NCBI GenBank assembly: GCA_945949085.1
Contig: CAMFDJ010000007.1
Location: 1-64,000, forward strand
Reading direction: 5' to 3'
DNA length: 64,000 bases
Origin: an uncultured Lachnospiraceae bacterium
GTDB taxonomy: Bacteria > Bacillota > Clostridia > Lachnospirales > Lachnospiraceae
The notes under the pieces were generated by a model, which searched no databases, had not been told where the DNA came from, and saw only the letters and a list, made by a program, of their open reading frames with translations. Position numbers and translations under genes: made by a program. Of this stretch, positions 28,201 to 35,238 are shown one piece after another. Every line of letters starts with the position of its first letter. Position 1 is the stretch's first letter.

Positions 28201-30247
28201 ACCAGGCAGCATAGGTATCCACATGATTCAGCTTATCATATAACAAGGCACTAAACTGAACATTACAGTTAATTCTTGCTGTACCCCAGCTGTCATCACC
28301 TGCATAATAAGAAGATGTGGAGCTATTTGCCTGGGAAGCAAGCCAGCTATTAATGGTATTCCACTCTGTTTCATTCTTCGTAGGTGCATAATAGGATGCA
28401 AACTGATACAAATTACACCAACCATTTGGCTTCTGAATATTAGAGGAATTCGCATTATTATTGTTATATTCCGTTGCATAGGTACGATCACCGGTAATCT
28501 TATAAAGCATGGCCGCTGCTAAACAGTACTCATCTTCCCAAGAACCGGAATGATAGAAACTACCACTTGTGTCTGTACTTCCTGTACTCTTTGCATTATT
28601 CTTCGCCATTGCAAATAATGCTTTTGCATAGGTCAAATCTTCTGCATTTCCAAAATTCAGATAATGAATTGCCAAAGTTGCTGCTGCACCCGCCACGTAC
28701 TCTGTTGCCGGATTAGAAGATGTCGCAACAAGACTATAGGTGCGATTTGTCGAAGACTCATCTTCAACCTCCGGAGCCACCCAGCTTTCATGATCCTTTT
28801 GTCCACAGCCAATCTGATAACAGAACGCCTCTGCAGCCACGCCTGTAGAATCCAACACTGTACAGTTCTTTAAGTAGGTACAATAATAATCAACAATCGT
28901 TTTCAAATGTTCCTTCTGACCTAATTCATCAAAGGCCTGACCAAACTCTAAATAACCAAGACCCAGTGTGATAAAGGATTCATTGGCCGGCATACCAAAC
29001 TTCACATGATCTCCTGCATCATGGAAACCACCAACTGCATTATACTTTGTACCATTGTATGTAAAGTAATCATTTACATGACAGTCACCACGCCATCCAT
29101 TGTACAAATCCTTTGAATATAGAGACGTTTCGCTAACCCGGTCACCGCACATATTTGCATCATAAAAATATAAAGAATACTGAAGCAGTTTTGCGAAATT
29201 ATAATCCAGGGATGTATCAATGGAGCCAATATTACTTCCGTCAAAGGTTTCTCCACCGGAAGAAGATCCTCCGCCACCGGATGAACTTCCGCCACTACAG
29301 TGATTGATAACTGCATCAAATGCCCCCGTGGAAGCTGTGCCTGTCTTGTAATATACGACAGCACCGGAGATATCGCTGCTGCTCTTATAGTTAAACTTGT
29401 AGCTATTATCTGATGCAGCACCGAAAGACCCATTTGCAGAAATCACTGCACTGCCCACCGGAACAATATATAAGTACTCTGCTGTGTAATAAGCCTGCAC
29501 CTTTGCCCATGAGGACCAGTCCTGTGTCTCTGAAATACCTGTCATCGGAATTGCAACAATCCAGTCACCAATGCTCTCTGAAGAATGATTGTTTACTTGC
29601 AAAAAATACTCATGATATTCTCCGCTTGATGAAGATCCTTTCGTACAGGTAGCTGTAACCTGATCCGACTGACTGCCGATTACAGACGGATCCGTTACTG
29701 TATCATCTACATCTGCTCCTGCTGTAGAGCCTCCGATTTGATAAGTTAATTTGAGCATCGCACCTTCAAACAAATCCCCTCTGCACTGACAACCCATTCC
29801 CGTCTGTGTCCCGCCGGCTGCAATCTCTGTGGTGCTCCAGGTCTCTCCATCGTCACCAACACCTTTATAGGTACCAATTTTAATACTGTCTGTACTTGTG
29901 TCATTTGTAACACCATTCCAACCACTATTCCAATAATATGCAGAGTTTGGAGTAATCGTTACAGACCAGTCACTAATCTTTTCCGCTGTAGTATTATGTA
30001 AGGCAAAAGCATATTCATATAAATCAACTGCCGGTGAACCTTCACCCCAGCAATTCGCTTCAAATTTCAGTGTACTGGTATATGTTAAATATACCCCATT
30101 ATCACTTTCCGTAATAACATCAGTCCCTGAAATTGTTTCTGCCGCCTCCACCGTCTTTGCCGGAATTGTAATACCCGTCAGAACCATAGCTATCGATAAA
30201 ACACCTGCCAGGAGTTTGTGCAAGCCCTTTTTCATTTTTCTTTCCAC
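25295..30247 (-). CDS. Giant secreted multidomain GH9 cellulase
   Basis: This 1650-residue extracellular protein starts at a GTG (30247): GGAGG lies exactly 7 bases upstream, while the first ATG is 19 bases away. Regions in order are a signal peptide (to about residue 40), two beta-rich N-terminal modules with aromatic residues that may bind cellulose (about 45-340), a Gly/Ser linker (about 345-360), and a GH9 catalytic domain (about 365-835). The catalytic domain shows FHDAGDHVKFG, KPHHRAAS and NEVTLDYNAG. The tail follows: an Ig-like module, an MBG-like module with KTYGEENPTF, an FN3-like module, a Gly/Thr-rich repeat region like Cthe_2159-type beta-helices (about 1210-1440), an acidic linker, and two BIG2 domains. 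No dockerin, SLH or LPXTG signal is visible. Confidence 0.92.
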   Translation of the reverse strand: MERKMKKGLHKLLAGVLSIAMVLTGITIPAKTVEAAETISGTDVITESDNGVYLTYTSTLKFEANCWGEGSPAVDLYEYAFALHNTTAEKISDWSVTITPNSAYYWNSGWNGVTNDTSTDSIKIGTYKGVGDDGETWSTTEIAAGGTQTGMGCQCRGDLFEGAMLKLTYQIGGSTAGADVDDTVTDPSVIGSQSDQVTATCTKGSSSSGEYHEYFLQVNNHSSESIGDWIVAIPMTGISETQDWSSWAKVQAYYTAEYLYIVPVGSAVISANGSFGAASDNSYKFNYKSSSDISGAVVYYKTGTASTGAFDAVINHCSGGSSSGGGGSSSGGETFDGSNIGSIDTSLDYNFAKLLQYSLYFYDANMCGDRVSETSLYSKDLYNGWRGDCHVNDYFTYNGTKYNAVGGFHDAGDHVKFGMPANESFITLGLGYLEFGQAFDELGQKEHLKTIVDYYCTYLKNCTVLDSTGVAAEAFCYQIGCGQKDHESWVAPEVEDESSTNRTYSLVATSSNPATEYVAGAAATLAIHYLNFGNAEDLTYAKALFAMAKNNAKSTGSTDTSGSFYHSGSWEDEYCLAAAMLYKITGDRTYATEYNNNNANSSNIQKPNGWCNLYQFASYYAPTKNETEWNTINSWLASQANSSTSSYYAGDDSWGTARINCNVQFSALLYDKLNHVDTYAAWCRYQMSTILGNNATGKNLVCGYNTNSPTKPHHRAASGYAGWTEFNNNVTQKYTLYGALVGGPASSDFSTYNDAVNDAVSNEVTLDYNAGLVGSAAALYLLYKDTTDEGFTNQTVNADFYGGSNFTPAGEESDTPAANLTASVEKIEIASLEYGYRTSGSGSVILHNAGDATAASVRVALEKGSDSAFEITGNLSGSLSAGGDATVTVAAKSGLGAGAHTDRLMISYSANKTLAIPVSVMVTQRPITVKAEDKNKTYGEENPTFTYVVTSGEIVSGDTLHVTLDTTADMTSDAGDYEITATPGSNPNYALTVQKGTLTIGKKTVSCGEILFPTPSDITVGDALSQSVLTGGATEYGDFAWETPTDIPAKGVQSKNVVLTLHEKTKKNYSFAGEEYSASAGTITRAVTVVVKKAVNPDTPEQPAGFVRTKTTIRMTAIEGYEYSKDGGESWQDSNLFTGLSEFTEYKMCQRIKATDDYEASKTSDVVPVYTLVSDPYTIDLSRLNDAYYVGAILDEEAGATIRYDGQELILTTSETEHPEGYVITGSAPDVSIKVSVDSKITLQNATVHAIVLDAASEVEIVATGTNQVTDGITCATSTDVTFHGEGTLNTSTITTGGNICISDVQITATSSIAGKNVQIFSGTVDVEVKEENTSAIKAGDKVEISGGTVTVTGGDNASAIIADEVVITGGVVTATGGSNASAIVGKSEVKLTGGTITPVSGGNQPAIKTSEDESSRIVLGSDVTVNGDAENMFSKNPVDESGNTRKPGSVSITVEEEQEEESEIEDEEPEIKATAMKISAKVKGVSDISVKSTYLLAPKKTMTLKVSFFPANAEKEKVTFTSSNPEVATVKPDGKITAKKAGTTTFTIKSERGLEKTFRVKVVKKAITKIRLKGSKTMKVQKKQKLKVTLSPNKKYVSTGLAWKTSNKKIATVSSTGQVKALRKGRVKITAIATDGSGKKASFTIRVKK

Positions 30248-30343
30248 AATATAACCTCCATCCGGTACAACAGAATAGGCAGTCTTGCCACGCAACCTAA
30301 TCCATCCTGTTGTATTTCAAGTAAAAATGTAACTTTTTTCTCC

Positions 30344-30355
30344 TTACTATAGTAA
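30344..30355. repeat. 12-bp perfect palindrome upstream of the GH9 and apt genes
   Basis: TTACTATAGTAA is self-complementary. It lies in the 245-bp divergent region between the GTG start of the large GH9 gene and apt, about 97 bp from the former. It could be a regulator site for either gene. No evidence beyond symmetry is available. Confidence 0.3.
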
Positions 30356-30457
30356 CAGAAAACATTTCTCCTGTCCTTTGACCGATTCAACGGAATTGAT
30401 AAACTTTTTTTGGTAATTTTTCCGACAATATGGCTTTCTATTTTTTGCCCCAGATAG

Positions 30458-30463
30458 TATAAT
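30458..30463 (+). promoter_or_regulatory. -10 element of the apt-permease promoter
   Basis: A consensus TATAAT lies 29 bp before the apt ATG. The -35 region 17 bp upstream (TTTCTA) is poor. I see no purine-riboswitch-like leader, because the transcript would start only about 20 nt before the gene. Confidence 0.45.
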
Positions 30464-30492
30464 AGGCTTGTCTACGAGAAAGGAGGTTACAT

Positions 30493-31017
30493 ATGAAAAA
30501 GCTGGAGGACTACGTAAGAACCATACCGGATTTTCCGGAACCGGGCATCATGTTCCGCGATGTGACAAGCATTCTGCAGGATGCTGACGGCTTTAAACTG
30601 GCGATTGACTCATTACTCGCACTGATTCAGGATGTGCCCTGTGATGTCATTGCCGGTGCTGAGTCAAGAGGCTTCATTTTTGGCGCACCGCTTGCCTATG
30701 CACTTGGCAAACCATTTGTGCTGATCCGCAAAAAAGGAAAGCTTCCTTGCGAAACTGTGTCCGCATCCTATGAACTGGAGTATGGCACTGCAGAAATTGA
30801 GATGCATGCCGATTCCATCAAACCGGGACAGAAGGTTGTTCTTGTGGATGACCTGATCGCCACAGGAGGCACAATCGAAGCAAGCGCCCATCTGATCGAG
30901 CAGCTTGGCGGGGAAGTGGTAAAAATCATTTTCCTGATGGAGCTTGCAGGATTACAAGGCCGTAAGCGACTCGAAAAATATGATGTCGATGCGGTGATCA
31001 CCTACGAGGGAAAATAA
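30493..31017 (+). CDS. apt: Adenine phosphoribosyltransferase
   Basis: This enzyme makes AMP from adenine and PRPP in purine salvage. The 174-residue length is typical, and AAAGGAGG precedes the ATG. The N-terminal IPDFPEPGIMFRDVTSIL and the PRPP-binding VVLVDDLIATGGT (about 116-128) are diagnostic. It is 26 bp upstream of a purine permease on the same strand, so uptake and salvage are coupled. The purine permease next door ends in a strong terminator. Confidence 0.96.
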   Translation: MKKLEDYVRTIPDFPEPGIMFRDVTSILQDADGFKLAIDSLLALIQDVPCDVIAGAESRGFIFGAPLAYALGKPFVLIRKKGKLPCETVSASYELEYGTAEIEMHADSIKPGQKVVLVDDLIATGGTIEASAHLIEQLGGEVVKIIFLMELAGLQGRKRLEKYDVDAVITYEGK

Positions 31018-31043
31018 AGTAGAAAGAAAGGAACAATTGAATC

Positions 31044-32399
31044 ATGGAACGTTTTTTCAAACTGAAAGAAAATGGTACGAATGTCCGTACCGAGGTCATT
31101 GCCGGTATTACTACCTTTATGACAATGGCTTACATTTTGGCTGTCAACCCCAATATGCTTGCAGCGGCAGGTATTGATCCGACAGCAGCACTTATTGCGA
31201 CTTGTCTGGCTTCTTTTGTCGGCACCATGTGTATGGCGCTTATGGCAAACTACCCATTTGCTCTTGCTCCCGGTATGGGACTGAATGCCTACTTTGCATT
31301 TACAGTTTGTGGTGCCATGGGATATGACTGGAGAGTTGCTCTTGCTGCAGTCGCAGTAGAAGGTGTCATCTTTATCATCCTGTCTCTGACAAATGTGCGT
31401 GAAGCAATCTTCAATGCCATTCCAAGCACACTGAAAAAAGGTGTAAGCGCCGGCATCGGTCTGTTTATCGCATTCATCGGTCTGCAGGGTGCGCATATCG
31501 TTGTAAACAACGACTCCACACTGGTATCCTATGTGAATTTCAGAGCAAATTTCAATACAGAAGGCATCTGTGCCATCCTTGCACTGATCGGTCTGTTTAT
31601 TACCATCGTTCTTTACGCAAAAGGAATCAAGGCTTCCATTCTGATCGGCATCATTGCCACATGGGTACTTGGCATGCTTTCACAGCTTGTCGGATTATAT
31701 AAGGTAACGCCGGAAGCAGGATTCTATTCCTTATATCCTTCCTTTGGCATTACGGATTTCTCCAAATTCGGTGAAACCTTCGGACAGGTCTTCAAGGCTG
31801 ATTTTAACGGCGTAAGCATCGCCAATTTCATCGTTGTTCTTTTTGCTTTCCTGTTCGTTGATATGTTTGATACCATCGGAACACTTGTCGGTGTTGCAAC
31901 CAAAGCAAAAATGCTCGATGAGAACGAAAAGCTGCCAAGAATCAAACCTGCTTTGCTGGCAGACGCTATCGCTACTTTAGTTGGCGCGATTTTCGGTACT
32001 TCCACCACAACCACTTATGTAGAAAGCTCTGCAGGTGTCGGTGCAGGTGCCAGAACCGGCCTTGCCTCTGTTGTAACAGGCTTCTTATTCCTGCTTGCAA
32101 TCTTCTTTGCGCCGATCTTTACGGCGATTCCGGGATTTGCTACCGCTCCGGCTCTGATCTTTGTCGGATTTTTGATGGTAACTGCTGTAGCTGATATCAA
32201 GTTTGACGATCTGACAGAAGCGGTTCCTGCTTACCTCTGTCTGCTTGCTATGCCTCTGATGTACAGCATCTCAGAGGGTATCGCAATCGGTGTCATCTCT
32301 TATGTGATCATCAATGTATGCAGCGGAAAAGCAAAGAAGGTAACACCGCTTATGTATATCCTTACGGTACTGTTCATTGCGAAGTATATCTTCCTGTAA
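31044..32399 (+). CDS. NCS2 family purine permease (AzgA/PbuG-like)
   Basis: This 451-residue integral membrane protein has about 12-14 helices. The N-terminus RTEVIAGITTFMTMAYILAVNP, the LAPGMGLNAYFAF motif (about 73-85) and FVDMFDTIGTLVGV (about 271-284) place it in the AzgA-like branch of NCS2, which takes up adenine, guanine or hypoxanthine with protons. The apt gene in front supports an adenine-type base as substrate. An SD of AAGGA lies somewhat far from the ATG. Confidence 0.92.
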   Translation: MERFFKLKENGTNVRTEVIAGITTFMTMAYILAVNPNMLAAAGIDPTAALIATCLASFVGTMCMALMANYPFALAPGMGLNAYFAFTVCGAMGYDWRVALAAVAVEGVIFIILSLTNVREAIFNAIPSTLKKGVSAGIGLFIAFIGLQGAHIVVNNDSTLVSYVNFRANFNTEGICAILALIGLFITIVLYAKGIKASILIGIIATWVLGMLSQLVGLYKVTPEAGFYSLYPSFGITDFSKFGETFGQVFKADFNGVSIANFIVVLFAFLFVDMFDTIGTLVGVATKAKMLDENEKLPRIKPALLADAIATLVGAIFGTSTTTTYVESSAGVGAGARTGLASVVTGFLFLLAIFFAPIFTAIPGFATAPALIFVGFLMVTAVADIKFDDLTEAVPAYLCLLAMPLMYSISEGIAIGVISYVIINVCSGKAKKVTPLMYILTVLFIAKYIFL

Positions 32400-32452
32400 T
32401 CCGTTTCAAGAGAAGTGATATACAGCTGATTTCATATGTATCGGATATAACA

Positions 32453-32489
32453 AACGGGAACTCTCATTTATCTGAGGGTTCCCGTTTTT
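32453..32489 (+). terminator. Terminator of the apt-permease operon
   Basis: A 13-bp stem with one G-U pair (32453-32465 with 32474-32486) has an 8-nt loop and is followed by a T tract (32485-32489). It lies 54 bp after the permease stop. Confidence 0.9.
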
Positions 32490-32499
32490 CGTTTTCTTT

Positions 32500-32580
32500 G
32501 TTGCAATTTCAATATCCGACAATTATGATTTATCCGGCAGCTCATTGTGCTCCACTAATTCCTCATACCGGGAGCAATGT
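32500..32580 (-). pseudogene. Decayed fragment of a PD-(D/E)XK transposase-like gene (copy 1)
   Basis: Read on the minus strand, about 25 codons translate to RYEELVEHNELPDKS, stop, LSDIEIA. This matches HYEELEEINEMTDESLLLDIEIV of the gene remnant 1 kb away (33397-33798), in the same order and with an internal TAA. The homology stops on both sides. It is squeezed between the purine operon terminator and mtnN and cannot encode a protein. Confidence 0.65.
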
Positions 32581-32621
32581 CCTCACTTTCTGACAAGTCA
32601 ACACGAGACCAGGCACAGACT

Positions 32622-33332
32622 TTATTCTGCCTGCTCTTCTGCCTCCATCCTGCACAGCTCCAAAAGCAGTGCAACAGAATGGGCGATTGCCTTTGCCTCA
32701 AAAGTCGGATAGTCCATGGAAGCCGAATCGTCTGCCTTATCCGAAATTGCCCGGATGACAAGATAAGGAATGCCGTTTAAGTAAGCGGCATGTCCGATGG
32801 CTGCTCCTTCCATCTCCGTACAGTAACCCGCGAAATTTTCCACAAGCCAGTCCTTCTTTTTATGGTCGGAAACAAACTGATCTCCACTGACAACGCGTCC
32901 CTCAAACACATGCACATCCGGGTTGACGTTCTCGCAGGCACGCTTTGCAAGGCTGCGCAGTTTTTCATCAGCCGGGAAGGATAGCACTTCCATACGCGGT
33001 ATCTGTCCGAGCGGATACCCAAACGCAACGGCATCCATATCATGCTCCAGCGTGTCTGTTGCCAGCACGATGTCACCGATGTCAATCTGCGCGTTCAGAG
33101 AACCTGCTATCCCAGTGTTGATAATGGCATCCACCTGATAGACATCCGCAAGAATCTGCGCGCACATAGCGGCGTTGACCTTGCCAATCCCCGAACGCAC
33201 GACAACAGCCGGACATCCCCCAAGCTTCCCTTTGTAAAAATCCATGTCGGCCTTTTTCATAACCGCCACATCTGTCATCTTTTCCTTCAATTTTGCCACT
33301 TCTTCATCCATGGCTCCGATAATTCCAAGCAT
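32622..33332 (-). CDS. mtnN: 5'-methylthioadenosine/S-adenosylhomocysteine nucleosidase
   Basis: This enzyme removes adenine from MTA and SAH and so recycles methylation and polyamine by-products. Its adenine product could feed the neighbouring apt. The start at 33332 (MLGIIGAMDEEV) follows GGAGG by 6 bases and gives 236 residues, the family norm. NTGIAGSL, the catalytic EMEGAAIGHAA and the Asp in ISDKAD are present. Confidence 0.95.
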   Translation of the reverse strand: MLGIIGAMDEEVAKLKEKMTDVAVMKKADMDFYKGKLGGCPAVVVRSGIGKVNAAMCAQILADVYQVDAIINTGIAGSLNAQIDIGDIVLATDTLEHDMDAVAFGYPLGQIPRMEVLSFPADEKLRSLAKRACENVNPDVHVFEGRVVSGDQFVSDHKKKDWLVENFAGYCTEMEGAAIGHAAYLNGIPYLVIRAISDKADDSASMDYPTFEAKAIAHSVALLLELCRMEAEEQAE

Positions 33333-33396
33333 AGTGTCCTCCAATTTACAATCATAATATTTATTGTTTTATCAGATATTTCCTCACAAATCACTG

Positions 33397-33798
33397 TTAT
33401 TTATTGTTTTTCAATCTTTCTATTTCTGCTTTCAATGCCGCGATCTCACTGTCCTTGGTAGCGATGATTTCATCCTTTGCCGACAATTCTTGTTTCCGTT
33501 TTTTTTCCAGCTTTTTCTCCACAATCTCAATATCCAGCAATAATGATTCATCCGTCATCTCATTGATCTCCTCCAATTCCTCATAATGGGAGTAGATGTG
33601 CCTGTAGAGTCTGTGAGTCAGTCCCCTGAGCTTTCGTGCATCATCTACTGTGATATTTCCAGCCTCTTCATTCTTTTGAATAGCTCCAATTATATCATGA
33701 AAAATAAGATGTTTCAATGCGTCAAGCGTTTCAGGAGTCCTCTTTTTTTCTATGATTCTTCGAAGTTTCAGTAGCTCAAATGGTATCAGAATGATCAT
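33397..33798 (-). pseudogene. N-truncated PD-(D/E)XK (PF12784-type) transposase-like nuclease (copy 2)
   Basis: An open frame of 133 residues begins MIILIPFELLKLR, has a helical middle part (HDIIGAIQKNEEAGNIT), and ends in a charged coiled coil (about 85-133). I recognise this as the C-terminal portion of Lachnospiraceae PD-(D/E)XK family transposase-like proteins. The nuclease core that should precede it is missing. An in-frame TGA lies three codons upstream, and no SD precedes the ATG. Just beyond lies the terminator of the next gene. It is therefore best read as a remnant, although a short expressed protein cannot be excluded. Two smaller relics of the same sequence lie nearby. Confidence 0.6.
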
Positions 33799-33829
33799 TT
33801 TCTTTCAGATACAGAACTTTCCTGTGCAT

Positions 33830-33867
33830 AAAAAGACCGGCAACGCATCCTTACAATGCATTGCCGG
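33830..33867 (-). terminator. Terminator of the secreted FN3 protein gene
   Basis: The stem pairs 33837-33848 (CCGGCAACGCAT) with 33856-33867 (one mismatch). On the minus strand it is followed by TCTTTTT (T run at 33830-33834). It lies 33 bp after the stop at 33900. Confidence 0.8.
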
Positions 33868-33899
33868 GCAATGTTTACATGTTCTTTACACAAAAATAT

Positions 33900-34961
33900 T
33901 TATCTTTTAGTTTTAACACTTTTTACAGCTGACCAGCCGGAGTATGTTTTTTTGCCATTAGCATTCTTTACATAGGATTTAATTTGCAGGTAATATCTGG
34001 TATTTCCCTTTAGCTTTGTAATTGTTTTTTTCGTTCCCTTTACAGAAACAGTTTTGGCCTTTTTCATCGACTTATTTGTTGCATATCTAATCAGATAACC
34101 GGAAGCATTGTTTGCTTTTTTCCACGTCAGCTTCACCTTTTTGGAAGCCCCTGCGACCGTTTTAAATGACGTTTTACCCGGCTTTTTTTGTACCGAAGAA
34201 GCCGAAGGTGCCACTACTTTAAATTCAAAATCTTTGTCATCATACTCGTTAAGAACGTAAAATCTGACATAATATGTCTTCCCCTTTTTCAATGCCATTT
34301 TTTCTGATACACTGTCTTCGCCACCGTTATACGTAAAATACTCCTTAAAAAACGGATTATCTTTGGCATCATATACTAATACTCTCAGACTGGATATTTG
34401 ATTATTTGGTATCACAATTTTATAATTTCCTGTGACCGGAGCTACAAATTTGTACCAGTCCACATCGCGGCTATTGGAAATATTCCCTTTGTAGGTAGTA
34501 CCGCAATTTATCTTTACTGCTGCTTCAAAATCATCAGACACATCATCTCTTGTCTGTATGGAAAAACTATATTCCGCATAATAAAACGATGCTCTTAGCG
34601 TCAGATAATAGGTTGTATCAGGCTTAAGTGTTACATAATCACCCTCGTTAGTGCTATACCCCGACTCAACTTCATCAACTCCATTCGTATCATAAAAACA
34701 CCAATTTACGTTTTCTCCGTTTTTTTCTGTAACTGTTATATGATAGTCCTTATAGTCTTTTCCTGTCTTAAACTTGTACCAGTACTCTCCGTCTTGCGGA
34801 TCAGCTGTTCCGTCATAGGAAGTGTCCATAGTAATTACCTGTGCAGAAGACTTACTGTCTCCTGTTTGTGCCATCGCTCTCTGATTGAACACCAGACACA
34901 GTGCAAAGGCAAAAAGAAGCGTCAATACAACTCTGTTTTGTTTACTCTTTTCTTTTCTCAT
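33900..34961 (-). CDS. Secreted protein with PPC-like and FN3 domains
   Basis: This 353-residue exported protein starts at 34961 behind GAGGG. The signal peptide (about 1-31) ends in QRAMA. Two beta-sandwich modules follow (about 40-140 and 145-255). The second begins DVDWYKFVAPVTGNYKI, a pattern of bacterial pre-peptidase C-terminal (PPC) domains. A Lys-rich fibronectin type III domain (about 270-353) closes the protein with YLIRYATNKSM and RYYLQIKSYV. No catalytic domain or wall anchor is present. It may be a surface-binding or adhesive protein, with the substrate unknown. It is flanked by transposase-like relics on both sides. Confidence 0.82.
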   Translation of the reverse strand: MRKEKSKQNRVVLTLLFAFALCLVFNQRAMAQTGDSKSSAQVITMDTSYDGTADPQDGEYWYKFKTGKDYKDYHITVTEKNGENVNWCFYDTNGVDEVESGYSTNEGDYVTLKPDTTYYLTLRASFYYAEYSFSIQTRDDVSDDFEAAVKINCGTTYKGNISNSRDVDWYKFVAPVTGNYKIVIPNNQISSLRVLVYDAKDNPFFKEYFTYNGGEDSVSEKMALKKGKTYYVRFYVLNEYDDKDFEFKVVAPSASSVQKKPGKTSFKTVAGASKKVKLTWKKANNASGYLIRYATNKSMKKAKTVSVKGTKKTITKLKGNTRYYLQIKSYVKNANGKKTYSGWSAVKSVKTKR

Positions 34962-35028
34962 TCGATTTCCCTCTCTTTTCCTCTGTTCACAAAGCAAGCC
35001 CTGCAAACTGCTTTTTCTACATTCAAAA

Positions 35029-35034
35029 ACTATA
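35029..35034 (-). promoter_or_regulatory. Extended -10 element of the FN3 protein gene
   Basis: On the minus strand TATAGT preceded by TGA forms an extended -10, 67 bp before the start codon. The best -35 (TTGTTT) is 19 bp upstream, so the promoter is plausible but not strong. Confidence 0.35.
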
Positions 35035-35149
35035 TCATGTGTTATCCGACAGGAAACAATTTCCTTATAAAGGACATCATATCGAACCTGTAAAATCTAC
35101 AAAATTCGAGACAATTTCCAAAAGAAGCCATCATGAAAACATTATTACC

Positions 35150-35232
35150 GAAGCAATCTCATCGTTCTTCATGGCGACATTCTAATCTCCGTCAGTCAAG
35201 AGTCATCGTCATCTCATTGATCTCCTCCAGCT
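35150..35232 (-). pseudogene. Decayed fragment of a PD-(D/E)XK transposase-like gene (copy 3)
   Basis: Positions 35207-35229 are identical over 23 bases to 33553-33575. On the minus strand they translate to ELEEINEMT. A few codons later a stop appears, and further on KNDEIAS matches the coiled-coil part of copy 2. It ends against the gatB stop codon (35239). Confidence 0.6.
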
Positions 35233-35238
35233 CTGAAA

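Noticed and set aside
30300..30492. Purine riboswitch in front of apt
   Set aside because: The TATAAT element leaves a leader of only about 20 nt, and no conserved purine-aptamer loops are visible in the divergent region.
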